Of a stretch of DNA of 64,000 nucleotides, positions 1 through 15,200 are shown in pieces. Every line of letters begins with the position of its first letter. The stretch's first letter is position 1. Under the pieces are notes generated by a model that was not told the origin of the DNA, made no database searches, and saw nothing but the letters and a program-made list of their open reading frames with translations. A program made the translations under genes and the position numbers. This stretch comes from Aphrophora alni. Taxonomy: Eukaryota; Arthropoda; Insecta; Hemiptera; Aphrophoridae. Location of the stretch: contig OY740772.1 of the NCBI GenBank assembly GCA_963513935.1, positions 14,726,098 to 14,790,097 on the forward strand. The letters are read 5' to 3'.

Positions 1-85
1 ATAAGGCTGCAAACTTATTAAATTTCTTACTGTATGCTTTTATATTAAGAAATGACTAATTCAACTGAACACAAGGAATACTTAC

Positions 86-215
86 GCAGAACAATATTCT
101 TTGGCAACATCAATTGGAGCACCGTTTTCTTGATCGACTTCATGTCTTTGGTAATTGTCTCGCAAGTTCTCAGCAAACTGATCCGGTGCTAAACCAAATC
201 TTTTAGCTAAACCAT
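86..215 (-). CDS. Spt6: Spt6 exon 12 (residues 545-588); last exon in window
   Basis: 130 nt from a TTTCATTGCAG acceptor to a GTAAGT donor. It encodes [20 protein letters not shown], then an NYQRHEV segment and AKEYCSA. Two bases of the next codon are carried over, so the gene continues to the left of position 1. Confidence 0.95.
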
Positions 216-3200
216 CTGCAATGAAATTTATGAATTAATAAACGGTACAATCACATTATACAAACACAATATTAACCGAACTAAACAATTTGTTGCAAAA
301 AAAGGCCATAGTCTTTGAAAGAATGTTCATGAAAAAAGTAAAGCAGTTACCAAACAAGTCTTAATAACCTTCCAATAAACTAGTTTATCAAGACAGAGGC
401 TAGAAAGACTCTGTCTCATTTCGATTCCAAAGTGAAGGATTACGGAAGTGGTCTCATGGTAATTTGGGACATCCCAGGATCATAAGAATGGTTATGGGGA
501 CATTGGACATGATCTCTGACCAGATGAAAATATGCTACTCTCTTTCAAAAACATTTGTAGTGGTAGTACTAGAACGCGGAGATTGGACTGAGGGAAGGGG
601 AGCCATATTTTTGGTGAACTGGAATGGTTTACAGACAGTTCCAAAACTAAAGATGGAATGGGAGCTGGAATCTGTGGAGGTGAATGTGGGGAAACAATTT
701 TGCTGTGAATGGAAGTTCACCTCACAGTGCTTCAGTTTGAAATAACAGCTTTAATGGAATGTGCCCATGAAAATCTGAGGCTTGAGTACAGAGAAGAGTA
801 AATTCGCATCTGCAGCAACAATCAGGCAATTTTGAAAGCACTGGATTAGAAGGAATTTAGGTCAAAGGTAGTATGTGAGTGTCTCAAGACACTAATACAG
901 CTGGGTGGCTGAAACACTGTTATACTTTATTGGGTGCTAAGACATGTATCAGAAGAATTGAGAGAACTGATATGCTGGAATAGAGCATCGGCAGAGAAAG
1001 ACCAGAACTGTTGTGAGATCTCAAGAAGAGGGTTATATAACCCATCAATACTTGGGCTCAGAAAGAGTATGGGAGTGGAGGGACATCTCAGGATTGAGAA
1101 TGAGCAAACTTATAACTCTTGTCTCCTTACAAAAATAGTATCAGATCTTATTAAGTTAAACCGATGCAATATAAGGAAGGTGGAAGATTGGATTACAAAG
1201 CATGGCCATATTGATGCGATTCTTCACAGCAGAGCTTATATAGAGAAGATGAGACTGCAGACCATCTGCTTTTGAACTGCAGTAGTCTCAAGCAGGAAAG
1301 AATCGGCATCTTTGGACATGTGGAAAAGGACAACCTTATAGAGATCTTTAAGTTTGCTGAGCTTATGTATCAATAGTGTGATGTCTTGGGGTGTACATCA
1401 TCATTCAGAAGCGCAATAAGCCATAGTGACTGAAACCTATAGATCATGGACCACCCGGATTGAATGGAATAGAATTAGTGAAACAAAAGAATACGAACAT
1501 TAGTGAAAATCAACCATTTCCAATTGTTTTGGTTATAATAAATTATTTATACCTTTTAACTTCTTCTTTTTATTTAAAAAGTGATCATATTTAAAAACGT
1601 GCTTCATACTTTTTTAACCACAACACCCTCCAAAACTCCCCAATTATTCTACACTCTCTATATTAAATCAATATTTACCTATTCCAGCCTTCCTGCACAT
1701 GGCATATGGACCTGAACGGACTGCCTGTTTTAATGTTTCACCTGCAAGTGGTGGAGGTTCTTCTACTTCCATCACTTCTTCTTCTTCAGGAGGTACCTCT
1801 TCCCCATCTTCCTCCCCATCCTCATTCACTCGAGGACGTCTAGCTTTACGTGCAGCAAGAGCAATTTCACGTTCCTTCTTACGAACAGACTCTTGCATTG
1901 CACTAACCTCATGCCCATAGTACAGCAAAAAATGAGAATGGACATCCTTTAGTTCTTCTGTTGTTTTCACAGCCTTTAACCTAAAAACCGCAGTACCAAT
2001 TGCTTAGTAAAATGAACATTTGATGCAGTTTTGAGTTTTTATTAAAAAGATAAAGAAAATGAAAGAGTTTCAATGAATATACAAGGATAAAGTTTTGTAG
2101 TGGTTATAGGAGACAGCTGATAACACCTCTTCCTTCCAGCAATGTACTGATCTCACCCCACTTGCCACTTATTTACTGCTTAACATCAATATTTTATACT
2201 GAGGGGGAAGTAGATGACACAAGGTAATTTTTATTAAATTTATAACATTTAAACAATTTATTTTTCCTCGTTTTTTTTTTATTTAAAAAATTGACAATGA
2301 TACAGAGTCACTGAAGCTTGTTATTATGAGTGCAGAATATTTAGTATAATATTTTTTCTAGGCAATTTGTAACAACAGTACTATTTACATTTTCTAGAAA
2401 CAAAACTAATTATATACTACAACAAAAGAAATTTTTATTGATTGGCCTTCACAGCTATCTCTTCTAATGCATCTATCCTCACCGACTTTTATGTGTTTGA
2501 GAGACCTGCCCATTATGACCAATGAATAAATCGTTCCGTATTATTACTTTTCCTAGATGAATTGCTTTTTTTTAAATATAAAGATTTTTACATTCCAAAT
2601 ATAAAGATAGATCAATGTGCTACTATTTAATTTGTACAATAAACATTCACATAAAGTTAACGAAAAATATCAATGTTGTTTGTCGGCAAAATTTTCACTA
2701 ATAAAGTGGGATTAAGGCATTGACAGTGAAATAAAAGCTAAGCCCAAATTAAAATTACTCTTCTTCTTCTGTTATTCAAGGATTAGGGATACTTCCCGTT
2801 CACCTCCAATCTCATTCTTGGTCTTCTCATATTCTTCTTCCCAATGGGCCTATAATTCAAAGACAGCATAGGAATTTTCTCTTTGTACATTCTCTAAACA
2901 CAATTCCTCCATCAATGTCTATAAAATACTATGTGATCTATTATTGACGGCATCTCCAGTTCTTGTTGGATTTCATCATTTCTTATCTGATCTTTTCTTA
3001 AAAACAACCCTTAACAGATTTTAGAAATTTCTGCTATTTTCACTTATTTAATATCTTTTTTACATGTCACCCAACATTCTGATCCATAAATGAGAATGGA
3101 TCGGAATTATAATTACTTTGATGTATAATTTATTACACTAAAAAGTGAATTACTAAAATTTATAACAAAAGAAAATTGTGTAATATTTTAAATACTTTCA

Positions 3201-6200
3201 ATTTTAGAAACCAATTTGAACAGGACCAAAATGTTTGTAAAAAATCATGTTTATTTAATAAATAAATTCAATTATTTGTTATGCAAATAATAAAAAAATT
3301 AATTAAATACATTAAGACTTCTTCCTATGCATAACTAACTGTTTAGTTCTGCTTATGATGACTGCTTATTCCTATAACTATGAAAAGTTTTGCTAGTTCA
3401 GACTTTACTTGTCAGTAAACAAATTTTACATTTTTTATAGACATGTTATTAAAAACAGTTGTTCTTCATATTACCTATCAATATCTTCATCCTTAATAAT
3501 TCGAACATTATCGGGAATTGCAGCACCCAAATCTTTCATCAGTTGTTCTGTTTGGTAATCTCTCATTTTTTCAAACAATGTTATCAATGTCATTTTTCGG
3601 CTAAGTAATTGGCACCACTATGAAGAAAAACAAAACTTTTAAATACAATCACATAATAACTTTTCCATTTATGTTACACTTAAATGTTTAAAAAGTTAAA
3701 GATCATTTGGTTTCAAAAATTCTATGTAAACTAAGAATAAATATCTTTAATTGCAGTAAAGAAAAGTTTTTATACATATTTTATTTGTAAAAATTAAAAA
3801 TAAGATTCAAACACCAAATTATCTTAAATGGGTTGTGATAAAAAACTCATTAGTACCATATTAAATAAAAGGTTCAAAAATATTTCACAAACTTTGTTAC
3901 ACATTTTTCTACAAAACCAAATACTAACCAAACAAAACTATATCATGAAAAATGTCAGTCAAAAAGTGGAAAATAAACCATGAGCGAGGAGTTAAGATTT
4001 ATACAAAGTAATAAAAATAAATATTTATATGTTGTAAGAAAGCCTAAATATAGTTTTGCTAGTGACATAAACAAGATGTAAGTGTAAATCTTATTTGATG
4101 AAATCAAGTATAAATTATGGTGGCCAAGGCTGATTTTTGTTTTTTGGAAATTGGTTACTTTTAGTTACAAATTTGTAACTATAAATTCAAATTTATATAC
4201 AATTTGAATAAAATCGGTAAAGCCAATTTTGAGAAATTAGATCTTTTATAACAACCCCAGGGTATTTTATTTCATTTCTTTTTTTTTTTTACTGATAACT
4301 TACATAATATTTGTGGGGAGGTGGTGATCAATATGTTTTGTTTGGGTATCAAGAGACTACTTGAGCAAAATTTATTTAAAATCATTAAAGCTGATTATGA
4401 GAAAATCAAATTTTTAATTATGGAAATAATGAAAGAAAAGTCCTGAGATGTGGCCAAAATAGGCTCATATATTAAAGTTGATTAAAATTGGTCCACACAT
4501 TTAGACTGTAGTACAATGTACATACAACAAACACCGAAAGACATGGGACCTCAAAACATAATATCTGCGAAAAACACAACACTCATATTTTAACCTATGT
4601 ATATGTGAGAAAATAAAAACAAATATTTAGTTGTATGAAAGAGAGAAAGTATTTTCCATTATAGTTTACAATGAATTCAGTGTTTAGTAATTTAATTTGT
4701 AATGTAATAAATATCAATCATTGATGAAACAAGAACAATAACAGTATTTCTGTTCCAATAACTTATACCAGTATGCTTGGTTTATGTGCGCACAGTTAAG
4801 ATAAAACTATAATCATTTTTGAAACAACCAACAGAAAGACTACAACTCAATACAGAGTACTTGCTACTAAGTCAATTTAATCTAAAATATTGTTTTTCTT
4901 TTTAATTTTTTAACTATTAGTTTTTAAATCAGTATTCTTAAATCTAAAGTGAAGTGTACTCTCCTACCTTTATTCCACTTATATCCTCAATTCTAATGAT
5001 CGTCAATAGATCTACAGAATAGAACGTAATTATTTCAATTTGTTTCCAAACAATCTATCAAACTTGTCTTTTCAAAGAAGCTGTTAAACCAAAGTTAACC
5101 AATTATTGTAATTAACTTGTTGAATATTTCCAAATATTAAACTTCACTATAGTCCATTGATGGATAGAGTTTTATAAACTAGTTAAAATGAATATGACAG
5201 AAGTAAGTTATGGAAACTGGTCTCCCCAACCATTAAACAACACGCTATACATGTATGTATTATAATATAGTTTTGTAAGATTCTCTTCGTTCATCCCAAG
5301 GGTAAAATATAAATTAACTTGAATGCTCAGAAATTACGAGATAAGCATATTAAGATTCTAGTTTGCATTAAATAAACATTTAAGTTTAAAGCAATCTAGA
5401 TCAACAATTTTTACCTTTGCATCATATTTATAAACTCTCCACAAATCATTAATATTAAGTTCTGGTTGAACATATTCTTTCCTGTAGAAAGCAATGAAAG
5501 GAACTTCAAAATGTTGATTACGCATGAAGTCCAAAGCTTTCTTTATCTTGGTTACAGTCTGTGGTCCTTTCCTTGGTCTAATCTCTCTGTCTGCTCCCTC
5601 CTGAATAACATCAAATTTATTAGTAATTGTTTAAATATATTTATAATTTGAATAAAATTATTATTTATTTACCAGACATGTCATAGCGATATTTATAAAA
5701 TGAAGCCATACATCATAAACTACTTTTTGGAATTTACAATGTTTAAAGGCAAAAATTAACCACATCTACTAATAACTACAAAAGGTAGTTAGAACTGTCA
5801 AAGGTTGCAAATGCTACTCAATTAGTTCTTTCTGAAGTGGCAACAAAGTAAATGCAATGATTTATTATAGCACGTAAAAAACACTCAGTATGAACAGTAT
5901 TGGTGAAGTAAAAGGAAAGTAACAGTCCAATGGTAACAAACAAAAAACCTAAACAATAACATGAATAAAAATTATATAAATCACATAGTAAAGAAACACC
6001 AACTAACATAACTTGTATTCCATTTTATAAATAAAGGATGTCTAGCAAATTCTACTGACGAAATTCAAGGACATTTCCAAGTTTTTTCAAGGACACATGT
6101 AATAGTTTTTCAATTTTTTATCTGCACTTTAATATTTAAATGTATAACTAAATTGGCCCTTTTTTATAATAACCATTATATTCACTATAATTAATATTTA

Positions 6201-9200
6201 TATGAAGAAATACAAAGTAATGCTTAATCTTATACATTATTGTCAATATATTTTAGGTTAGAGTTTAATATAGCATATAGTCTATTATGTTCAGATTTTG
6301 TACAATAAGTGACACAGACTTATCTTATAAAGTGGTCCTTGATATTACCTAGTAGTACACAAATGATCTGCCAGTCTTTACAGAAAGATTTAAAGAACAT
6401 TTACCTACTCAAAAAAACCCCCTCTCCAGACATAAATCTAATTATGCCGAATATTTGATCAACACAAACCACACATACACAGATATCAACACCAACATGA
6501 CCATTATCCATAACGAGAAGAAGGGCCGTCGTCTCAACGTATTGGAAGAATATAATATATACACTTCACAGAAGAGAAACCCCGGCTCACTCCTTAATGA
6601 TAAATTGAACTTTGCAGCTAACCCCATCTACGACCTAATGTCTGATCTTTAAATAAACACAGCTGACATTGAGAATCCATTATCAACCTTCACTTCAGTC
6701 TCCGTTCAGAAACACAGAAACTATGCCGCGGCCACGCCAGTATAAAGTTTGTATGACATTTGACAAAGAGTTAACCTCAGATAGATTTTATATTGTTTTA
6801 TATGTCATTTTATAGTGTGTGTTTAGGGTCGTTAAATGTGTTTTATTTAAGTGTTAAAGCCTACATCTGTCGAAGCCGGCTGTGAACGGCGAAACTGCGC
6901 TGTAGTGTTTCTACAAAATAAAAGAATTGCTCCGACTACTAATAAAGGTAACTAATATAACCTAACTTTGCTCACAGTTCTTTTAAATACAATAGGTCAA
7001 GATGCAAAATACATCTTCCCTCCAATAACTTTAATAGTTTCTAAAGTAAAAAAGAATTTTAAAATAAATGTCATCACACATGTACTATAAAAAATGTTAT
7101 CTACCAACTATAGTGGTGGTTTTGCCCAGCCCAATATATTGCCCTAACCACAGACAACATAAGCACCAGGATGAATGGCCATACACAACCTAAGCACCAC
7201 AATCAATGGGCAACAGACATGAAGTAAAAATCATGGATGTAGAGAAACCAACTACACAACATGCAACACACAATGTTACCACTTATAATTATAAAATTAC
7301 TCCCTCTTGAATTACAGCCCCTCAGACCCAAGAAGATAGGAAACTGTCTCATCAATGGGGATGAGATTTAGAAAACCCCCTAACCTTTAATCTTAGATAA
7401 ATCACCCTTTATCCTTTTTAAATAACAATAACAAAAATAATAATAAAAGATTCAAGGTTCAACACTCAACACAGATCCATCCTCTGCAACCAAATTATAA
7501 CAATTTAGTCTTCGTTTTATACTCTCTACTGATTGAGAAAGTGAAAATGTTTAATTCAGAACTTTAGTGTTTTATCATATGTTTTTCTATTTCTGTAGTA
7601 CTAGGTAAGCCAAGGACCAGCTTTTAAGTACTCCCTATCTTATTTTAATGCCTGTCTCCCCTACCCATACAAAATCAAACATAAATAATAAACAGTACCA
7701 TAAAATGTAAATATGTGATAAACATTTAATTTTTAACCTTTTCAATGATTAATTCGTGAACAATTCCAGATTTTCAAGGACTGGACAGGCTGGACATCCT
7801 AAAGTAGAAGGCGTTCCTTTATGTAACAGATTTTTCTGCACTTTTAAAATGATATTTTATCAGCTTACATTATAACTGACCAAGCTGCTTTTTAGGATTT
7901 ACAACATAGTATTGCTTACCTGATTGGAGATAGTTGGTTTGCAGAAAGCTTGTTTATAAATCCATTCTGCTTCTTTCTCCAGTTCATCTGAACTTTCTGC
8001 TACAGGAGTAACAGGAATTTCACGCAGTTGCATCCGTTCAGGAATGTCAGTGTTACGGATCTATAAAATTTCAAATGAGCATCATTATTCTTTAATATAT
8101 TGGTTAACCATTTCGTATTCTTCATTTAATTAATTGTTTACTGAAAAGAATTACCCCAGCTTGAAAATCATTCAAATAAACAGTACAAAAACATTGCACA
8201 AACTTTTTCACTCACCATTCACCAAAACTAAATAAAACTATTTGTTGCCAAAAAATATCAGTTCGTTAGTTCTCAGTTAAAATGTGGAAATGAATTATGG
8301 ACGGTGTCTTTGAAAAAAAATTTATATATGTAAATAGGGATTCAAATTTCTTTGCTTCCCCTCCTCAACAAAAATTATAATTGATTAAAATCGTACTTTG
8401 ATGGTGAAGGAACATTTTTGTTTTTTGCAAACTATTCCTGAATCGCTTTTTTTTTACTTGCGATAGTCCAGACAGGTGCAAATCATTACTCTTCATATTT
8501 CACTACAATTTGAACGAAATCAGTAGAGCTGATTTTGAGAAATCGGAATAGTGTGTATTTATTGTGGGCAGCAGTAACCTAAATTTTTAGTTATCGAAAA
8601 AATTATTAAAAAACCTGTTAAATGGCCAAAATTTAATTCAAATCGGTATATTTGTTTGGGATGTTGACTACTGAACAGGTGACAGAATTTAAAACCAGAT
8701 TTTTGGACTCTGAGGACCTCAAAATTAATAATTTAACACCAATTTTTAGACCCATCATACTATGTATATGTAAGAAAGTTAAAAGGAATTTATGTTTCAT
8801 CCTTCCTTAGAATGAAGGAATACATTGCCCATTTCTTTCTTTAATCTACTGTTTGCATAGTTTGCACTGGTATGGTGTTCACTAGAGTACAGGTTTGGCA
8901 ATACAATTTTCAGTCCTTTTTTTACAATTTTAAAAAGCAAGGAATCTTGGATATGCCAGACTTTACTGTAAAAAACTTGATAATTTCATATTAAAAACAT
9001 AGCTGACACCGAAATTCAACATGGTAAATATTAAATAAAAGGAAAATGATGATAAAGGGAAAACATCTTTCAATTAAATATTTTGGGAAGTTAAAAAAAA
9101 AGAATGGATTATAGATTTGTCTGCATTAAGAAGTTTTTCCTTATTTTTTAAAGGCAAAAACCTTTTGGTCATCGACTTAGAAAAAGGAGAATAAATAGAA

Positions 9201-12200
9201 ACCACTAGAACTCGAATGCTCTAATACCGTTAGGGTCAGAAAAGAACAAGAAGTAATCAAAAGAAACTTGATAAGAAAGATGAAAGAGAAGGATCTAACT
9301 GAAAACTACATGAAGAAAGGTGTAGATCCAGCTTGAGTCTCCATCTTTTTTCATTTAGTCTTGGGTTAGATCTCTATCTTTCATATTGGTCTCTCTTGAC
9401 CAACACTTGTTCTTCTCTGACCCTGATGTTATTAGAATATTTAAGTTAAATTCACAAAACCAAATCATATAATTTCAATTGAATGTTCTTTTATTTACCT
9501 CATTGTCCCGATCTGTAAAATGACCTCGTTTCAATTCACTAGGCTCATAAATTTCAAAAATAGATTTTTTTGTAGGCTTCTTCCTAGCAGCTTTCTTTGG
9601 TTTTGGCCTAGAAGTAACAAAAAATATGATCTTAATTTTTGTTTAGCATAAACACAACGTAAACTGTTTTTCATACAACATTCCTGAAAACAAAAATTCA
9701 AATTTATAATTAAAAGCAATATTTACATTACGATGTCATTCTATAAAGGCCACTTGATTATTACTTACCTAGTATACGAAAAGAAAATGTGATTTTCGAC
9801 ATACCATCTCTTTGTCGTCTGTACTTTAGGACAATAGCAGCTAGCGACCACAAAAATTAAGATAGAAACGTAAAATTTAGCGACTATAATGTGTTCATAT
9901 AGAACCTTACTAAGACTTTAAAAAAATCTAATTGAAAATGTTAAGTAATTGCGACCATATTAAACAGTTTTTTGTTCACAAATCTTTGTGTAATTTAACT
10001 TAGAACACACTAAATAAGATAAAATTTTGGAATTTTAATTTTGTATTGAATCTCGTAACTTTGTGTATATGTATAATCTTGTAAAAATGTGTATATGTAT
10101 ATCACATTTTCTTTGGAGGCCAGGGTTCAAAATTACAGTTATTGCAATAACCCAAAAGTTATTGTACCAACCCCATCTTTCTACAATGACAAGTAGCAAA
10201 GTTATTGCAATAACAATTTGCTAATATATATAATTGCCTAACAAAACCAAAACTGGTGTCCAATTATAAACCACGTTTCAAAATTAAATTAATTCACTTC
10301 CACAGTAAAACTGTTTTTGGTTGTTTCACTATATCATTTTAAACACAAACTTAACACATAAAAAAAAAACTCTAAATTAAAAAATAAAATAAAATAAAAA
10401 TAAGTAATACAATTATCTGCATTTATATATATTTTAAAGCCCACAATTTTACTAAGAAATTGGTTTTAAAAAATATTGAAATTAATTAAGTTATAATTAT
10501 TTTTGTAAAATCTCTGAAAACATCAAATTGATGATGGTCGTAAAAGGGTTAAAATAACTAAGTTTTACTACCTAATTTGTTTGGTCTTACCTTCGCTCTG
10601 TATCCTCAAGTCCTTCTTCATCAACATATTCATCTTCTTCATCCTCATCTTCGTCATATTCATCTTCACCATACTTATCAAACTCATCATAGTCAAAATC
10701 AACACCAAAAATATCTTGGGCTTCCTGCAAAGCTCTGAAACAGCAATCAAAATTATGACCCAAAGTCTTATTAACCACTTTACTTTAAACTGAAGTTTCG
10801 ATTTTATTACTAAATATTGTATAAACTACTATTCTTCCCAAATATATCTTCTGTCTGACATCCTCCCTTGACTAAGCTCTTATCATCCCCAGTGAGACTG
10901 TCAGGTTAAAAAAAAAACAATAGTTAAAGTTATTGATGTATTTCCCAATAAACAGACTAGGCGCCAAGTTTTGAGGAGTCACAACATTTAAAAAGAAAAA
11001 ATTAAAAAGTAGAAAATAAAGAAATATTTATTTTAAAGTACAAATTTACCTAGTTTTATTAATAAAAATTATAATACTATAAATGGATAACCAATATTAT
11101 TGGAGAAACAAGTAAATTTATTTTGAACAATTCTATTTGTATTTATGAATAACATTAAGAAATTACAATTAATTATTAAAACAATTCTGTTTTCCTGCCA
11201 GCTAGCCCTTTGTTTTCCTTTTGGAATATTAAAAAAAAATATTTATCACAATATAAATGATCTTTCTTTTTCAAAGTCTATTCTTCATATTACAAACTAT
11301 TATAATAAAGAATCTTATAACTAACACAATTAACATAAGTCAACATATGATAATAAATTTGTGAATGTGGTGATTATTTATGAGATGAATACAATTTGGA
11401 TGCCTTTTTGAAATTCTAAATAATTAATCAATATATTACGGTTTATAAAAAGTTCACTAGTTTTTTGTTTGGAAATTTTGGAATTATAAGTTATCCAAGT
11501 TCATGGTATAGGTGATTTTTTAAGTTAAAATAGGCTGACCACCTAATTAATGCTGATAATCGTGGATTTATGTAAATTGATTTATTCATTGTAACTCACC
11601 AAATAATGTATATATATATATTACCTCATTTGCAGATATGGCACACTTATCAGTTCTTATTCAATTGAAATTCCAATTTTTTTCCCTTTTGTTCTCACAT
11701 ATTAAATAGATCCAAATTTTTAAAACAGCATTCTATTAATTTTGTTATCACCTTTTTTGTTCATGGCCAAACTCAGTCTTCTTTTTACTCCTTCTTCTAT
11801 TTACAACTTTTTGCTTATTGCTGATATTATTATTCACTTTGTCTCCTTTTCATCAGATGTCACATTATACATTTATAAATTTAAATTATTATGATGATAT
11901 GATATGAAATCATTTTATGTCAAAGGATGATAGGGTATGAAATATGATTATTTACAATTTCATTTTTGTGTGAGATGAGGTCTTACTCTTTTATTTATAT
12001 TTTTTACAATTTTATAACTGTGGAATTTCAAATTGATACAATATAAAATGGTCAAATTTTATTGGCATTATGATAAATATATATCTCTTTATTTAATCAT
12101 CAGTTTTTAACTCAATCCGAATCTAGGATGATAGGGGAAGTGGAGGTGGTAAGTTAGGAGTGAATATACTAGAGGGAGACTAACTATTTTCCGCCTAGAG

Positions 12201-15200
12201 TGGCAAAAGTTTAAATCTGTCCTTCATTGCATTGTTTTTACCAATATTTTTAAAGTTTCTTTACAGTGTAGACAAGTGTGTCTATACGGTATCAACATTT
12301 AGTGTTATATTTGGTGTGAGTTCTTTGGAATTAGACCAAATACTTCATTATAGTGATATTGATATTAACCCATTCGCCTACCTATTTATAAAGCCTTGCA
12401 GCTCCTGGATATTCCTATTGTTTTTGCCCTTTTAGCCGAATGTTACATAAATTATTATAAAGTAAGTTCTAGTGGTCAGATTTTAATGAAATTTTTAACA
12501 TTTGTTTATAGGTATCTAAGCAACGTTTAGAGTTTAAAAAAATTTAATAAAATAAAATGTCTGTCTGTACCCGTCAGTTTTTTTTTTTAAATTGAAAAAT
12601 TTAAACTTTTTTTCTCTCTTATTATTATTGTTTTTGTTGCTTTATAACTCATATTAATGTGTAAATCCATTATGTTCTTTAAAATATATAAATATACCAT
12701 TTTTTAGAAATACAAATTAAAAATAAAATTTCAAATTTAGTATTTTTGTTGCTTTGCAAAAAATTTTTATTGAAAGTTTTGCCGTCAAATAAAAATCTCC
12801 TGAAACTGTAGGTAATTATTTCATCAATATTTGGAATATTTACACCTACCTTCTCGCAAAAAATGGTATGTTCTTTGGTTCATTTTCTTGGTCACACCAA
12901 AGAGGTTAATTCCAAACACCTATGTCTACTTTAGCAACTGCATCTATAATAACTGTGCATCACTATGATCAATTTGTGGCTGAGGCCCTAAGCCCATATC
13001 ATCTCCACTAGCCACCATATCAATTATTTCATTCACACTATCATTTTCAAGTATTGGCATAATGCCTAGGATTATACCTTCTGTGTTATTATTATATACA
13101 TTATGTTCTGTTTCTCTACCTGTTCATTCTGTTCGCCAAACCAAGCTGGGCCTACGTATAGAAGTTCGTCGTCAAACGTATCATTTTCCAACTCCTGTTC
13201 CTCGAAAACTTCTTTAACACCATCTCTTCTTCATATTGGTTATAATCGACACTATCATCACTAACTAAATAACTGTTGTCATCAATAATACGATCTGTTT
13301 CACTATTCTGTAAACAATTACGGCCGGCCATTTCGCACGTAGGTTAAAATAACAACATTGTCAACACCGAGGACGAAAACCAGCTGTTTCACATTTATTT
13401 AATTCCAAAAAACAGTGTTGCCAACCCGAAAAGTGAAATCATTGGCTTACTGAACTACTCAACAAGCCAGTAACAAAGTTTAATCTGTATAGTGGTGATT
13501 ACTGTCGAGAAAACGGCGAACTAAATAAAGGTGAACTGGTCTCGTTGAAGTATTATGTTACGCTCGGTGGCCGCAGCGAGAACATTTCATCGAAGTAGGC
13601 AAATGGGTTAATTCAATTAGTAACGAAGAGGATCAAAATGATTTTGTTTATGTCTGTGAAAGTGTCATGATTTGACAACAAGCAATATGATAATTTTGAG
13701 TTTGCAATGTATAAGAAAATCCTTGAAATGGTATTAAACGCAGTTTTAAATTTTTTGATTTTATGCTTCTGAATTCCCACAAATTAGATCTTACAAAAAC
13801 CAGAAAAAAATTTAGTTCACAGGAAATTCAGTTGGAAGTCATTAAACAAAAAATTGAAAAATATAGCGTGGAAAGAGAAAATAAAAGAGCTGGATCCCTC
13901 TAGTGGTAATATCCTAACGGAAAATCACTTCCCTTTTTTGGTTCCATTGATGGGGAAAAAAGGAAAGATATCATGAGAAAATGCTTTTTGTGTGCAGATA
14001 CAAAAGTAAAAGATCAGAAAAGATAAGGGGGTGATTCAGCCAGGCATTTATAATCCAGCAGTCAAGGGGTTAAAGAGTAAAAGAGAAAATATATTTTACT
14101 GTAATTGGTTAAATACCATAACAGTAGTCAGAATAATAGAAAAATCCTTGAAATAAAATATATTAAATACTTATTAAAACAATCAATTTTCATATCAAAA
14201 TTTAATAAACTATAAAAATGCAGATCTATTCCATACTTACGCATCAGTAAATATTGGTTTCCGCTTTTTCCTCTTATCCGCGATAGGTCGACCATCATCA
14301 TCGACAATGAAGTCATCAGCATCAGAATAGTCTTCTTCTTCTTCTCCTTCTTCGTAATGATCAGCTTCCGAACGATGTACAGCTTTATCAGACCCCCTAT
14401 CGTCCTCCTGAACAACCACAAGGACGTTAAAAATAACACAATTTATAAAATATAAACGACAAACTTTAAGATTAAATATGATCCTAAAATGTGACGGTTA
14501 AAACTTTAAACTATGTTTAAATACAACACAGTCGTATGTATAACTAAATAAAAATAAAAAACAAATATTTACATGTACTTTTTTTTAAACTTAAGTAATA
14601 AAAACTAGGAAATATAATTAATATCCAGTTGTAAATTGTTACTGTAAAAAACACACTTACGCTTTCTTATGGAAATACTATTATTGGTTTATAACTTTAA
14701 TAAAGTTTTCTTATACTTAAGACATAAATATGTATTGGCTGCCAAATCAAAGAATACAATGCAATTGGAATGATAATTTGTAATTTCTGCATGTAATGGT
14801 ACCTACCAACCCTGCCCCTCTAAGATGTTAATGAAGTTATCCCCCGCCCCAAAATGTGATATTCATCAAGCATAGGTTGCTTCACTATGTATAATTTTGA
14901 TCCCCACCAGATCTGAGACACTGACATGAGTAGAGAAAGTGGAGACTGTTTAATATACACACATCTTCGATGCTTGTTACAGCCTACAGCTTGATATCTC
15001 ACACATAATATAACCAAAAATAAAATATTTCAACTTGAGAGTTTTTGCTGAGTTTTTACCCTAAGGTTATTTTTTTGTTACCGCTAAGTTTTTCAATTTT
15101 TGTAAAATGATACAAAGGTCACCTATTATATATCTCACACAACAGGACACACCACTAAGTGAATGTTTTTTAGTAGTCTATAACAGCAGGGATGTTGAGA

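Larger units (their letters stand above)
12232..14069 (+). pseudogene. Outer piggyBac transposase remnant, interrupted by the nested element
   Basis: Plus-strand coding before 12369 ([16 protein letters not shown]) resumes after 13607 in the same frame ([18 protein letters not shown]) once one TTAA copy is removed. Farther on, 13700-14030 gives a C-terminal-like stretch ([16 protein letters not shown]) and a cysteine motif near [18 protein letters not shown], as in the piggyBac C-terminal zinc finger. The catalytic middle is deleted. A GGGG-TTAA terminus lies at 14066-14073. No left terminus was found. Confidence 0.6.

Noticed and set aside
6860..6900. Hammerhead ribozyme in the Penelope-like 3' region
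   Set aside because: A stem followed by GAAAC is present, but the conserved CTGATGA core is not; it reads CTGTGA.
10137..10213. Two copies of the palindrome GTTATTGCAATAAC as an operator pair
   Set aside because: Fourteen-base AT-rich palindromes are expected in such DNA; no promoter or gene context was found.
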